Origin: Deltaproteobacteria bacterium
GTDB lineage: Bacteria > Desulfobacterota > Dissulfuribacteria > Dissulfuribacterales > UBA3076
NCBI GenBank assembly: GCA_030605675.1
Contig: JAUWHV010000041.1
Span: 1-14,535, forward strand
DNA: 14,535 nucleotides
Reading direction: 5' to 3'
Shown here: positions 1 through 8,061 of the stretch, one piece after another
Layout of the letters: every line of letters starts with the position of its first letter
How positions within the stretch are numbered: the stretch's first letter is position 1
Made by a program: the position numbers and the translations under genes
The notes under the pieces: model-generated
Database searches by the model: none
The model's input: the letters and a program-made list of their open reading frames with translations, nothing else
What the model was told of the DNA's origin: nothing

Positions 1-28
1 GTACCCTCCGCCTCGCATCTGCAGCACC

Positions 29-93
29 CTGTAAACGGTTACAGTTCGGTAGGTTGTGGTAAACGGGCGTTGTAACCCCGTGAACGGTTACGA
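29..93. repeat. Degenerate heptad-periodic repeat with two small inverted repeats, downstream of secG
   Basis: The 93 bases after secG contain no gene or tRNA. GTAAACG occurs at 31-37 and 59-65, and GTGAACG at 80-86; the spacings are 28 and 21 bp, both multiples of 7. GTTACAG (38-44) and GTTACGA (87-93) are 49 bp apart, also a multiple of 7. Two inverted repeats lie inside: CTGTAA/TTACAG (29-34 and 39-44, 4-nt loop) and GTAACC/GGTTAC (72-77 and 86-91, 8-nt loop). No T-tract follows on the minus strand, so a classical intrinsic terminator for secG is not supported. The array may continue beyond the window edge. Confidence 0.6.
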
Positions 94-606
94 CTATTTA
101 GAGACCTCCTCAGGTTGAGTCGTTGAGGGTACAATATTTTCAGGCTGAGTTCCACTCGGCCGGCTATCATCAGACAAGGCATCTGTCTTTTCATCTAAGC
201 CTTGCACAGGTTTCTCAACCCCGGTTACTGGTGCAGGAGCAGTTTCAACAGTCTCAGGAATTACAATAGTCTCAATAGTCTCAACACTTTCAGTAGTTTC
301 AGGAATTACAGCAGGTTCAACTGGCTCAGTAGTAACAGGACTGGTAGTTACCTCCACGTCCTGCATTATCGAATCCTCAACCTTGTGAGCTGACAAATAG
401 GTGAGAACAAGAGAAGAAGCCATAAAGAGCACTGCCAGTCCTGTAGTGAGTTTGTTAAGAAAGGAGGTTGGCCCCGCACTGCCAAAAATGGTATCACTGG
501 ACCCGAATACAGCACCTATCGTAGCCCCTTTGCCCTGCTGGAGCAAGACAGTAAGAACCAAGAAGACACATATAATAACGTGGACTATTACTAATATAGA
601 GTACAA
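94..606 (-). CDS. secG: Preprotein translocase subunit SecG with a long Pro/Thr/Glu/Val-rich C-terminal tail
   Basis: SecG is the small inner-membrane subunit of the SecYEG channel and helps SecA-driven protein export. The 170-aa product has the expected N-terminal half: a membrane helix at about residues 3-22, the QQGKGA segment at 23-28, the FGS.G..SFLNKLT stretch at 41-54, and a second membrane helix at about 54-72. Residues 73-170 are an extra acidic, low-complexity tail with VIPET repeated at 100-104 and 115-119; E. coli SecG is only about 110 aa in total. The start is a TTG at 606, chosen because AAAGGA lies 6 nt upstream and the protein then begins directly before helix 1. It follows tpiA by 27 bp. 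The secG-after-tpiA arrangement is common in bacteria. Identity is sure; the function of the tail is unknown. Confidence 0.93.
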   Translation of the reverse strand: MYSILVIVHVIICVFLVLTVLLQQGKGATIGAVFGSSDTIFGSAGPTSFLNKLTTGLAVLFMASSLVLTYLSAHKVEDSIMQDVEVTTSPVTTEPVEPAVIPETTESVETIETIVIPETVETAPAPVTGVEKPVQGLDEKTDALSDDSRPSGTQPENIVPSTTQPEEVSK

Positions 607-633
607 AATATATCCTTTAAGTCGCTTCTTTAA

Positions 634-1407
634 TTAACCCACCCGGCAACTGGCGATCTGAGCAAAGCTCCCGGGTTTGAGAGATGCACCGCCAACAAGA
701 GCTCCGTCTACATCAGGGAGCGCCATTAATTCATTGACATTTTCCGGTTTAACCGAGCCACCATACAATATTCGAATTTGCCCTGCAATACCGGAATCGA
801 AATGACCGGTAAGCCATGACCGGATATGGATGTGGGCATCCTGTGCCTGATCCGGGGTAGCTGTTTTACCTGTACCGATTGCCCATACGGGTTCATAGGC
901 AACTGCTACTTTGCCTGCCTCTTGGTTACCTACCTCTGAAAAGCCTGCTGATAATTGTTTTTCAAGTATCTCATTCGTAAGCCCGGCTTCTCTTTCCTCC
1001 AACTTTTCTCCGATGCACAGGATTGGAAGCAAATCATTTTCCAGGGCAGTCTTGACCTTTAAGGCAATAAGGCTATTTTCTTCTCCGAAAATGTGCCTGC
1101 GCTCTGAGTGCCCTAGGATTACCCACTTAACTCCGAATTCCTTGAGCATGATAGGTGATATTTCACCAGTGAAGCCACCCTTTTGCTCAAAGTACATATT
1201 CTGAGCTGCAAGGGACACAAGTTCACTTTCCTTAATGATTTCACCGGCTGCTGAAAGGGCAGTAAACGGAGGTGCAATTACCACCTCTCTTTCTGACAGG
1301 TTATTCACAAGGGGCAAAAAGACCTTAAGGAAATCACGGGTCTCGGCCACGGTTTTGTACATCTTCCAGTTAGCTGCTAAAACAGGTTTCCTTTTTGAAG
1401 AATTCAT
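634..1407 (-). CDS. tpiA: Triosephosphate isomerase
   Basis: Interconverts dihydroxyacetone phosphate and glyceraldehyde 3-phosphate in glycolysis and gluconeogenesis, as a cytosolic TIM-barrel enzyme. The 257 aa match the usual length. All key residues are visible: Asn13 and Lys15 in AANWKMYKT, catalytic His100 in GHSERR, catalytic Glu172 in YEPVWAIGTGKTAT with the flexible loop 6 that follows, and the phosphate-binding GGSVKPEN at 216-223. The ATG at 1407 overlaps the pgk stop (ATGA, 4-bp overlap), and a GAGGAG lies in the pgk 3' end, which suggests translational coupling to pgk. Together with gap and pgk it forms the lower-glycolysis cluster. Nothing odd is seen in the protein. Confidence 0.97.
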   Translation of the reverse strand: MNSSKRKPVLAANWKMYKTVAETRDFLKVFLPLVNNLSEREVVIAPPFTALSAAGEIIKESELVSLAAQNMYFEQKGGFTGEISPIMLKEFGVKWVILGHSERRHIFGEENSLIALKVKTALENDLLPILCIGEKLEEREAGLTNEILEKQLSAGFSEVGNQEAGKVAVAYEPVWAIGTGKTATPDQAQDAHIHIRSWLTGHFDSGIAGQIRILYGGSVKPENVNELMALPDVDGALVGGASLKPGSFAQIASCRVG

Positions 1408-2597
1408 TTTTTGCTACACTCCTCAAGTGCCGTTATGCCCGGCAGTTCTTTTCCTTCCAAAAGGTTGAGAAAAGCCCCACCACCTGTGGACATGTAAGAT
1501 ATGTTTTTTACTTCACCTGCTCTGTGGATGGCCAGATCAGTATCTCCTCCGCCCACAATACTGAGGGCCTGACTGCTGCCGACTGCATGTGCCAGGTCCA
1601 TGGTACCCTGGCTGAAGGGATCAAGCTCAAAGGCCCCCATTGGGCCATTCCATATTATGGTTTTGGCATTGTAAAGGGCTTCACTGAAGAGGTCTGACGT
1701 CGCAGGCCCTATGTCCAATGCCATCCAATCATCAGGTATTTCCTGGGTTGGGACGATCCTGGTTTCGGCGTTTGTGTCAAGATCCTGTGCTATGACGCAG
1801 TCAACAGGAAGGTAGAATTTGATACCTTTGTCTTTTGCCTGATCAATTAAGGCCCTGGCCGTGTCTACCAGCTCTTTCTCAGTGAGGGATTTTCCTATAT
1901 CAATGCCTTGCGCCGTCAGAAACGTATTGGCCATTGCCCCGCCGACTATCAGCTTATCCACCCGGTTCAGTATGTTTTTAATGGCCTCCAGCTTGCCGGA
2001 TATCTTGGCCCCACCCAGAATGGCCACCAGAGGCCTGGCAGGTTCTTCCATGGCCTTTTTGAAGTATAAAAGTTCCTGCTTTATAAGTAAACCGGCTGCA
2101 CACTCTTTAATCAGGCCGGGTACTCCGGTCACTGAGGCATGGGCCCGGTGTGATACCGCAAAGGCATCATTTATATATACATCGGCCATTTTTGCCAGGG
2201 CTTCTGCAAAGCCAGGGTCGTTTTTTGTTTCTCCTTGATGATACCTGAGGTTTTCAAGTAGCAGCACTTCTCCGTCTGACATGGAGTTGACCTGGTTCTC
2301 CACTTCATCTCCAATGCAGTCCGGGGCCAGAGATACCTCCCGGCCTATCAGCTCTCCAAGACGCTTGGCCACGGGTCTCAGGCTGAATTTTTCTATCCTC
2401 TGCCCCTTCGGGCGGCCAAGATGCGAGCAGAGTATCAGTCGTGCTCCAGCCTCTATGGCGTGACGTATGCTTGGCAGGGCCGCCCTGATACGGTTGTCGT
2501 CTGTGATATTGCAGGAATCGTCCAGGGGGATATTAAAGTCCGTCCTCATCAGGACCCTTTGGCCTTTCAGAGGAATCTCATCTATATAGTTGATCAC
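1404..2597 (-). CDS. pgk: Phosphoglycerate kinase
   Basis: Transfers the acyl phosphate of 1,3-bisphosphoglycerate to ADP, or the reverse in gluconeogenesis. Taking the GTG at 2597 as start gives 397 aa, the normal family length. Motifs: R18-x-D20-x-N22 (RTDFN, 3-PG site), HLGRPKG at 59-65, GGAKISGK at 195-202, WNGPMGAFE at 316-324, and the nucleotide-site GGGDTDLAI and STGGGAFL near 349-377. The frame is open back to a TTG at 2639, but that start would overlap the previous gene's stop and add 14 residues unlike PGK. The GTG has a strong AGGGGAG about 8 nt upstream, so it is preferred. It follows the PPDK-like gene by 38 bp and overlaps tpiA by 4 bp. Confidence 0.96.
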   Translation of the reverse strand: MINYIDEIPLKGQRVLMRTDFNIPLDDSCNITDDNRIRAALPSIRHAIEAGARLILCSHLGRPKGQRIEKFSLRPVAKRLGELIGREVSLAPDCIGDEVENQVNSMSDGEVLLLENLRYHQGETKNDPGFAEALAKMADVYINDAFAVSHRAHASVTGVPGLIKECAAGLLIKQELLYFKKAMEEPARPLVAILGGAKISGKLEAIKNILNRVDKLIVGGAMANTFLTAQGIDIGKSLTEKELVDTARALIDQAKDKGIKFYLPVDCVIAQDLDTNAETRIVPTQEIPDDWMALDIGPATSDLFSEALYNAKTIIWNGPMGAFELDPFSQGTMDLAHAVGSSQALSIVGGGDTDLAIHRAGEVKNISYMSTGGGAFLNLLEGKELPGITALEECSKK

Positions 2598-2635
2598 GAC
2601 CGTATCTCCCCTTGCAAAAATTCTATATCTAATTT

Positions 2636-5600
2636 TCAAACCAGAGACATCTCTTCCTCTATCTGAGTGGCATGCTTACCCATGTATATCGAGCCGTTTC
2701 TGCCGTCAATACTCAGAAAGTCGCCGGAACGAATGATGCGGTCGTGTAACCGCGCAAAACCCTGGTTTTCAAAGACCTGCAGTTGCTTGCAGCCCACAAT
2801 GCAGTTCTTGTCCAGACGAAATGCAATAATGGCTGCATGAGATGTCTGCCCTCCCTTTGCTGTGAGCAGGCCGTCTGTTAAAGTAATTTCCTTGATATCG
2901 TCCGGGACCGTGTCTGACCGGATCAGGATCAATGGGGTTTTGGGCTCCTTCTCGCGAAAGGTTTTAATCTCAGAGAGGGTGAACACAGCCTTCCCTGTCA
3001 CGGCCCCTCCACTCACCCCAATGCCTCTGCCAAGGTAGCCGGCCTCCAATTCTGCCGAGTGTACAAAAACCTGAACGATGTATCGCCTCTTGGTGGTCAT
3101 GTTCCGGCTCTGGAGTATGAAGAGCCTGTTGCTCTCCGGGCCTTCAAAGGTAAATTCTATCTCCTGTGGATCCCATCTTTTTTCGTAGATAATCTCTCTG
3201 GTCATAGACAACAAGGTATTGTAAATCTCAGGAAAATTTTTTTCCAGAGTCATTTCGGAATCAAGCCCCATGGCTTTTTCCTGCTTTATTGAAATCGGAT
3301 ATGTAGAGACCAGGCCGCTTACGATGTCATCTCCCTGATTGCCGGTAGTGAAGTCGCCCCACAGGCTGATACGGTCTATATGGTCGGTATGGATTGGTGT
3401 GAAGGCCACGCCGGTACCGGATGTCTCAGCAAGGTTTCCATAGGCCATGGCTTGCACTATCACAGCCGTGCCCCAGTAATCGGATATCTCCATTATTTCC
3501 CTGTAGCTCTTTGCTTTTTCAGACCCCCAGGAGGTAAGGATCAGTCGTATGGCCACAAGGAGTTGCTCAAAAGGTTCCACCTCCACCTCCAGACCATGGT
3601 CCAGCGTGGCTTGACGGTAAGCCATGGCCAATTCTTTCATCTGATCTCCGGTAAATTCCCTTTTCTGATTTACTCCGTACCGGCGTTTATGGTTATTCAT
3701 GAGCTCGGTGAACATCTCACGTTCCAGATCAAAGGACATGGCCCATGATTGAACAAACCTGCGGTAATTATCCCAGGCAAACCAGGCCTTCCCTGTCTTT
3801 TCCGCCAGGCCTTCTATGATTTCAAGGTTACTGCCAACGTTAATGATTGTTGACATCATCCCCGGCATGGAAATGGCCGCTCCGCTCCTAACCGACAAGA
3901 GCAAGGGATTTGACGGGTCGCCAAACCTGCATCCGGTCCGGCGCTCTATCTCCCCAATTGCTTTCTGAAGCTGTGACTTGAATTCTCTGTATACACTGGG
4001 CAGTTTCCGGATAATCGGATAGCACCTGAAAACCTCGGTTGTGACTATCACTCCTGGTGGAACCGGCAGGCCATTCTGTGCCAGGAGTACCAGATTAAAT
4101 CCCTTATTGCCGAGGTGTATGAGGTTTTTTGTCTGTTCTTTCGGACCATGTATGGGGCACAAGATCTGATCCGGATCATAGCTCAACATTAAGTCAAGTT
4201 CCTTGTGATCCAGTCTTTCTTTCTGCTCTCCAAGCACCTGGTATACCCTGGCTATAAAGTTGTCCAGGTACTGTAGTCCAAAGGTGCCGGAGATGAGGTC
4301 TCTCAGGAACCACTCTGTTATCTGATGAATGAGCTGGGTCTCGTTTTCAGCCTCTTTTATAGCAGTCTTGTATTTTGGAAGAAGGTTGTGTTTGCCCAAC
4401 TGGCGAATAATAAGAGAGATATTGTCCTGATGGGGACTTATGTAATAGACATGGATAATGTCTTTAACCCCCTCAGACAGTCCTCTCACTACGTCCAGGT
4501 ACTGGGAAAAGGCAAATCGCCTGACCTCGAAAGATTTTTCCAGCAATCCTAGATAAGTGGCGAATTTTTTAGAATACACTCCGTCTAGCTGTACGGCTCT
4601 CCAGAAAAGGCGGAGGTACCTCAGTATGCGCACAAAAATAGGCCCTGAGATAAAGGTTGAATCTATCTCAGCTATCAGTTGTTCGAAGTAAATATTGGCC
4701 AGGTTCTCCAGGCGGAAACTGAGGCTAAGGGCGTCAAACTTTCGCTCATGGTAACGGCCATACATTGAAGGAATGTCCACTGTTATATGCCGTTTGTGGT
4801 ATATGTCCTCCCTGATTTCAAACTGCTCCTTGCTGAGAATAATGCCCTTAAGGACATCAAGCTGGTCCAGGATTACCTCAAGACTCCGCTCCGGATCGTC
4901 ATCCACATCCAGGACTTCAAGTACCTTATCCAGTCCCTCAAAACCCAGATTTTTGGCTTCTTCCAGATGATGACGGATTTCCTGAGCGCCAAGCTTGTAC
5001 TTATAGGCCTCAAGCCGGTACATCTGGATAAGAAGTTCAACACGTCTTCTCTCTTGAAGGGGGATATCAGGGACTTGACCTAAAATTTGAGAGAGCCGGT
5101 CTTCTTCCAAATTCAGCAGGCTATCTACACTGCGGGTAAATCGTTTGAGATCCAGCACATCTGCCAGATGCCGTATGAGTCTGTGGACATGATCCGCGTG
5201 AGGGCCATGGTCGGGAACCTGCTCCAGGATTTCAGAGGGCAAGAAGGGGGCCAGCCCTTTCTTTTGCCTGCTGAACCAAAAGCACAGAATGGCCTCAATA
5301 AAATCGACAATGCGGTTGTTGCTCTCAACATGGCTCTGTTTTCTCAGGAAATGAATAAGGATATCCTTGCGGTGAGATATCTCATCAAGCTCTGTTGACA
5401 CATCCCTCAGGAGACCCTCTGCTCCTATTTCATTGAAGTAAACCGGCAGGATCTTGGTCAACTGTTTGACCAGATTGTAAGTCGGCTCTATGTCACAGTT
5501 AAGTAGTCTGCTGACGTCTTTCTGAAACAGGTCTGTATCCCGGATGCATGTGCCTGCCAACTTGAGGTTTATAATAAGGGCTGACAACAGGGTGCCGCAG

Positions 5601-6913
5601 AAGCCGGTTTTTTGTTCTACAAATTTTAACCAGACACGAATATTCTGCAGGTGAGCAGGATCGCTCAAGATATGCCATTCGGCATCTACGCCCTTAATCC
5701 CGGGGGGATTGAAGCCAAACCGGACTACCTGATTAAGAAAAAGTTCTATAAGCCTTGTGTCGTCCCTGCGGACGACCTCTGAACCCAGGGCCTCGATGCA
5801 CTGAAGAGCAGTCCTTGGGAAATGTCCTACTTGCTGCTTTAGCAGCGCAAAGCTTCTGGAAAGGATCTCTTGAAGCTGCTCCAGGTCTGCAGTACGTATA
5901 AGATACAAAAGGCTGCGGTTGATCTGTCGAAGGATTTCCTCGTGGATCGTGGACAGGCCTTCTATTTCAATAAGATGGAATGGCAGCAGAAGGTATAATC
6001 CGGCCTCTTGATTGCGGAAAGCCTGCTCTTTTGATGATACGGGCGGGATTTGACGCGACAGACGGGCTAGGTCCTGGACAATCTTTCTGTACTGATTCAC
6101 TATATCCAGATAGCCTGGGCGCCCGGCCAACTCCAAGACGTCTTTTTCCTTAAAAGGCGCTTTCCTTTCTATTTCCAGGTCTTCCAAAGAGGATTTGAGC
6201 TGTTTATGCGAGACCGGCTCGATAAATCCCAGCGTCTTTTTCAGGTCTTCAGAATCCAGTTCCATGGAGAACTGTTCAATAGCGCTGTTTAGCCGGTTAA
6301 CAGGGTCTTCTTGCTCAAGCCAGTACTGAGAGGTAGCTTTCTGAACTTCAACAAGAAGTCTTCCAGCTTCATCCCACAACCCCGGAGAGGTCTTTTGCCC
6401 CTCCAGGCGGTTGGAAAGATTCTGTATCAGGCGTGATACAGGGTGATAGCTCCTGGCAACAGCCTTAATCACATGCGCATTGGATTCTTTAAACCTGTGA
6501 AAGGCATGTTCAATATCAGGCAGTATTGTCAGAAGCTTTTCAGTATCTACTTTTTGAATGATCTTTTCCAGAAAGGCCAGGAGTCCGTTTACGGCTTCGG
6601 TCTTCCGGTCATTTTCAGGGGCCTGGGAGATGACATCAGAGAAGGTGTCCAAAAGCACTCTGATGGCCTCAGATCCCTGAGACGAACGGCTGTAAGTAGC
6701 AAGATTCTTGAGTGCAAATGACCTCAGATCTTCAATCACAACCTCCCAGTTGCGAAATGGATGGTGCAGCTCAAAGAGGAGGCTATTAACAGCCTTAATT
6801 ATGCCCTGATAATCCTTGACTGCGTCCCGGAGAACCTGGTAGCGGGACTCAAACTCTATTTCCCGGACGGCTGTGGTCTCAAGATTTGCACAGAGGGCTT
6901 CCGATACTATCAT
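2636..6913 (-). CDS. PPDK-like ATP-grasp/phosphohistidine protein with a ~920-aa unknown N-terminal region and no PEP-binding barrel
   Basis: A 1425-aa protein in three parts. Residues 1 to about 920 are soluble, predicted largely helical, and match no domain I recognise. About 930-1275 resemble the nucleotide-binding domain of pyruvate phosphate dikinase: LGNKGFNL at 934-941, GLPVPPG at 948-954, VRSGAAISMPGMMS at 1008-1021, SGTGVAF at 1165-1171, the EIEFTFE and LQSRN end at 1251-1271. About 1295-1412 are the swivelling phosphohistidine domain, with catalytic His1359 in GGQTSHAA and the closing IDGRNGSIYMG. The protein stops there; the C-terminal PEP/pyruvate TIM barrel of PPDK and PEP synthase is absent. 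By homology it should move a phosphoryl group from ATP to His1359, but the acceptor is unknown. The ATG at 6913 has only a weak GTGAG upstream. Its place between gap and pgk suggests a role in central carbon metabolism (inference). Confidence 0.88.
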   Translation of the reverse strand: MIVSEALCANLETTAVREIEFESRYQVLRDAVKDYQGIIKAVNSLLFELHHPFRNWEVVIEDLRSFALKNLATYSRSSQGSEAIRVLLDTFSDVISQAPENDRKTEAVNGLLAFLEKIIQKVDTEKLLTILPDIEHAFHRFKESNAHVIKAVARSYHPVSRLIQNLSNRLEGQKTSPGLWDEAGRLLVEVQKATSQYWLEQEDPVNRLNSAIEQFSMELDSEDLKKTLGFIEPVSHKQLKSSLEDLEIERKAPFKEKDVLELAGRPGYLDIVNQYRKIVQDLARLSRQIPPVSSKEQAFRNQEAGLYLLLPFHLIEIEGLSTIHEEILRQINRSLLYLIRTADLEQLQEILSRSFALLKQQVGHFPRTALQCIEALGSEVVRRDDTRLIELFLNQVVRFGFNPPGIKGVDAEWHILSDPAHLQNIRVWLKFVEQKTGFCGTLLSALIINLKLAGTCIRDTDLFQKDVSRLLNCDIEPTYNLVKQLTKILPVYFNEIGAEGLLRDVSTELDEISHRKDILIHFLRKQSHVESNNRIVDFIEAILCFWFSRQKKGLAPFLPSEILEQVPDHGPHADHVHRLIRHLADVLDLKRFTRSVDSLLNLEEDRLSQILGQVPDIPLQERRRVELLIQMYRLEAYKYKLGAQEIRHHLEEAKNLGFEGLDKVLEVLDVDDDPERSLEVILDQLDVLKGIILSKEQFEIREDIYHKRHITVDIPSMYGRYHERKFDALSLSFRLENLANIYFEQLIAEIDSTFISGPIFVRILRYLRLFWRAVQLDGVYSKKFATYLGLLEKSFEVRRFAFSQYLDVVRGLSEGVKDIIHVYYISPHQDNISLIIRQLGKHNLLPKYKTAIKEAENETQLIHQITEWFLRDLISGTFGLQYLDNFIARVYQVLGEQKERLDHKELDLMLSYDPDQILCPIHGPKEQTKNLIHLGNKGFNLVLLAQNGLPVPPGVIVTTEVFRCYPIIRKLPSVYREFKSQLQKAIGEIERRTGCRFGDPSNPLLLSVRSGAAISMPGMMSTIINVGSNLEIIEGLAEKTGKAWFAWDNYRRFVQSWAMSFDLEREMFTELMNNHKRRYGVNQKREFTGDQMKELAMAYRQATLDHGLEVEVEPFEQLLVAIRLILTSWGSEKAKSYREIMEISDYWGTAVIVQAMAYGNLAETSGTGVAFTPIHTDHIDRISLWGDFTTGNQGDDIVSGLVSTYPISIKQEKAMGLDSEMTLEKNFPEIYNTLLSMTREIIYEKRWDPQEIEFTFEGPESNRLFILQSRNMTTKRRYIVQVFVHSAELEAGYLGRGIGVSGGAVTGKAVFTLSEIKTFREKEPKTPLILIRSDTVPDDIKEITLTDGLLTAKGGQTSHAAIIAFRLDKNCIVGCKQLQVFENQGFARLHDRIIRSGDFLSIDGRNGSIYMGKHATQIEEEMSLV

Positions 6914-6918
6914 GTTAA

Positions 6919-7006
6919 TAGCTCACAGGTGATAGGTGATAGCTCATAGGTATTAGCTCATTGGGAAAACAGGTATTCAGCAACCATGAGCCATGAACTA
7001 TGAGCT
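6919..7006. repeat. Two facing arrays of a degenerate 7-bp repeat between gap and the PPDK-like gene
   Basis: On the plus strand 6919-6960 reads as six consecutive heptamers: TAGCTCA (6919, 6940 and 6954), CAGGTGA (6926), TAGGTGA (6933) and TAGGTAT (6947). At 6986-7006 three heptamers of the opposite orientation follow: ATGAGCC, ATGAACT, ATGAGCT. A perfect 9-bp inverted repeat, TTAGCTCAT/ATGAGCTAA, joins the two arrays at 6953-6961 and 7000-7008. The second array supplies the last codons and the stop of gap (6998-7000); the first ends 6 bp from the start codon of the PPDK-like gene. The RNA could fold into an imperfect hairpin, but there is no U-tract. Confidence 0.8.
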
Positions 7007-7999
7007 AACATTCATGTGAAGGATCAGATCCAATATCCTGTTGGAGTACCCCCATTCATTGTCATACCATGACATGACCTTGATCAACTTGTCCCCAATA
7101 ACTTTGGTGCATGCGCCGTCCACAATAGAGGACCTTGGGTCTCCCATGAAATCCGTGGAGACCAGGGGTTCGTCCGTGTATCCGAGGAAACGGTTGGTAG
7201 CCGCCTTAATAGCCTCGTTTATTTCGGCTGCTGTGGCACGTTTTTCCACCTGGGCCACAAGATCCACTATGGAGACGTCAGGGATGGGCACACGGACTGC
7301 CAGGCCGTCAAATTTGCCTGTAAGCTCAGGAATGACCTTGCTTACTGCTGCTGCGGCACCGGTCTTTGTGGGAATCATATTGACAGCAGCGGCCCTGGCC
7401 CGTCTGAGGTCGCTGTGTGGAAAATCAAGCAATCTCTGATCGTTTGTATAGGCGTGTACAGTGGTAATCAGCCCGGAAACTATACCAAATCTGTCCAGTA
7501 TTACTTTGGCCATAGGGGCGAGACAGTTGGTGGTGCAGGAGGCATTAGATACGATGTGGTGACTGGCTGGATCATAGTCGTCTTCATTGACCCCCATCAC
7601 AATCGTGACGTCCTCATGCTTTGCAGGGGCAGTGATTACGACTTTCTGTGCTCCGGCCTCCAGATGCCCGCGTGCAAGATCCGCATCACTGAACCGTCCG
7701 GTAGCTTCGATTACGTATTCCACACCCATTTCCTGCCAAGGCAACTGGGATGGCTCCTTGATCGCTGTTATCCGTATATCTTTGCCGTCCACAATTATTC
7801 CCTGATCTGTGCCCTGCACATCAAGGGGGAATGTTCTCATTACAGAATCATACTTTAACAGGTGAGCCAGCGTCTGGGTGTTTGTCAGGTCATTTATGGC
7901 CTCAATTTCAATGGCTTCAAATTCTTTATATTGTTTAGAAGCCCTGAAAATGCTCCTTCCAATGCGTCCGAAACCGTTGATGCCGACCTTAATAGTCAT
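6998..7999 (-). CDS. gap: Glyceraldehyde-3-phosphate dehydrogenase, type I, probably NAD-dependent
   Basis: Oxidises and phosphorylates glyceraldehyde 3-phosphate to 1,3-bisphosphoglycerate in the cytosol. The 333-aa protein has the N-terminal Rossmann motif NGFGRIGR at 8-15, Asp37 after the second strand (typical of NAD-preferring enzymes), the catalytic Cys155 in SNASCTTN, catalytic His182 in TTVHAYTNDQ, the S-loop region around 190-215, and the C-terminal WYDNEWGYSNR at 311-321. The ATG at 7999 has an excellent AGGAGGT 6 nt upstream. It lies 62 bp after the EIIA gene, so it may be co-transcribed with the regulatory block or start a new glycolytic unit. The last residues (VSS) and the stop codon are encoded by a short tandem repeat. 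Confidence 0.97.
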   Translation of the reverse strand: MTIKVGINGFGRIGRSIFRASKQYKEFEAIEIEAINDLTNTQTLAHLLKYDSVMRTFPLDVQGTDQGIIVDGKDIRITAIKEPSQLPWQEMGVEYVIEATGRFSDADLARGHLEAGAQKVVITAPAKHEDVTIVMGVNEDDYDPASHHIVSNASCTTNCLAPMAKVILDRFGIVSGLITTVHAYTNDQRLLDFPHSDLRRARAAAVNMIPTKTGAAAAVSKVIPELTGKFDGLAVRVPIPDVSIVDLVAQVEKRATAAEINEAIKAATNRFLGYTDEPLVSTDFMGDPRSSIVDGACTKVIGDKLIKVMSWYDNEWGYSNRILDLILHMNVSS

Positions 8000-8061
8000 G
8001 TCTGAACCTCCTAGCAGCTATTATTCGGGATTAATTATATTGGTTGGGTCTTGATCGTTGG

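Noticed and set aside
29..44. CTGT-N8-ACAG, resembling the E. coli LexA box
   Set aside because: It is part of a local repeat at the 3' side of secG. LexA boxes in Deltaproteobacteria generally differ from the E. coli type, and no SOS gene is visible next to it in the window.
1..93. Possible tRNA gene after secG
   Set aside because: No acceptor/anticodon/T-arm cloverleaf or GTTCRANYC T-loop could be built; only small inverted repeats are present.
401..637. Plus-strand open frames, for example 401-637, 3059-3292, 3380-3748, 5087-5398 and 7415-7858
   Set aside because: All lie antisense to well-supported minus-strand genes with recognisable motifs; their translations are compositionally odd and match no family I know.
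2598..2639. Upstream TTG start of pgk
   Set aside because: It overlaps the stop of the preceding gene and adds 14 residues without PGK similarity, while the GTG at 2597 has a strong ribosome site and gives the family length.
6919..7008. CRISPR array or phage attachment site
   Set aside because: Repeat units are 7 bp, degenerate and without spacers, and no integrase, cas gene or transposase occurs in the window.
8034..8039. TATAAT on the minus strand upstream of gap, possible -10 box
   Set aside because: No acceptable -35 hexamer lies 16-18 bp upstream, and AT-rich intergenic DNA gives this hexamer easily. A gap promoter remains possible but is not shown.
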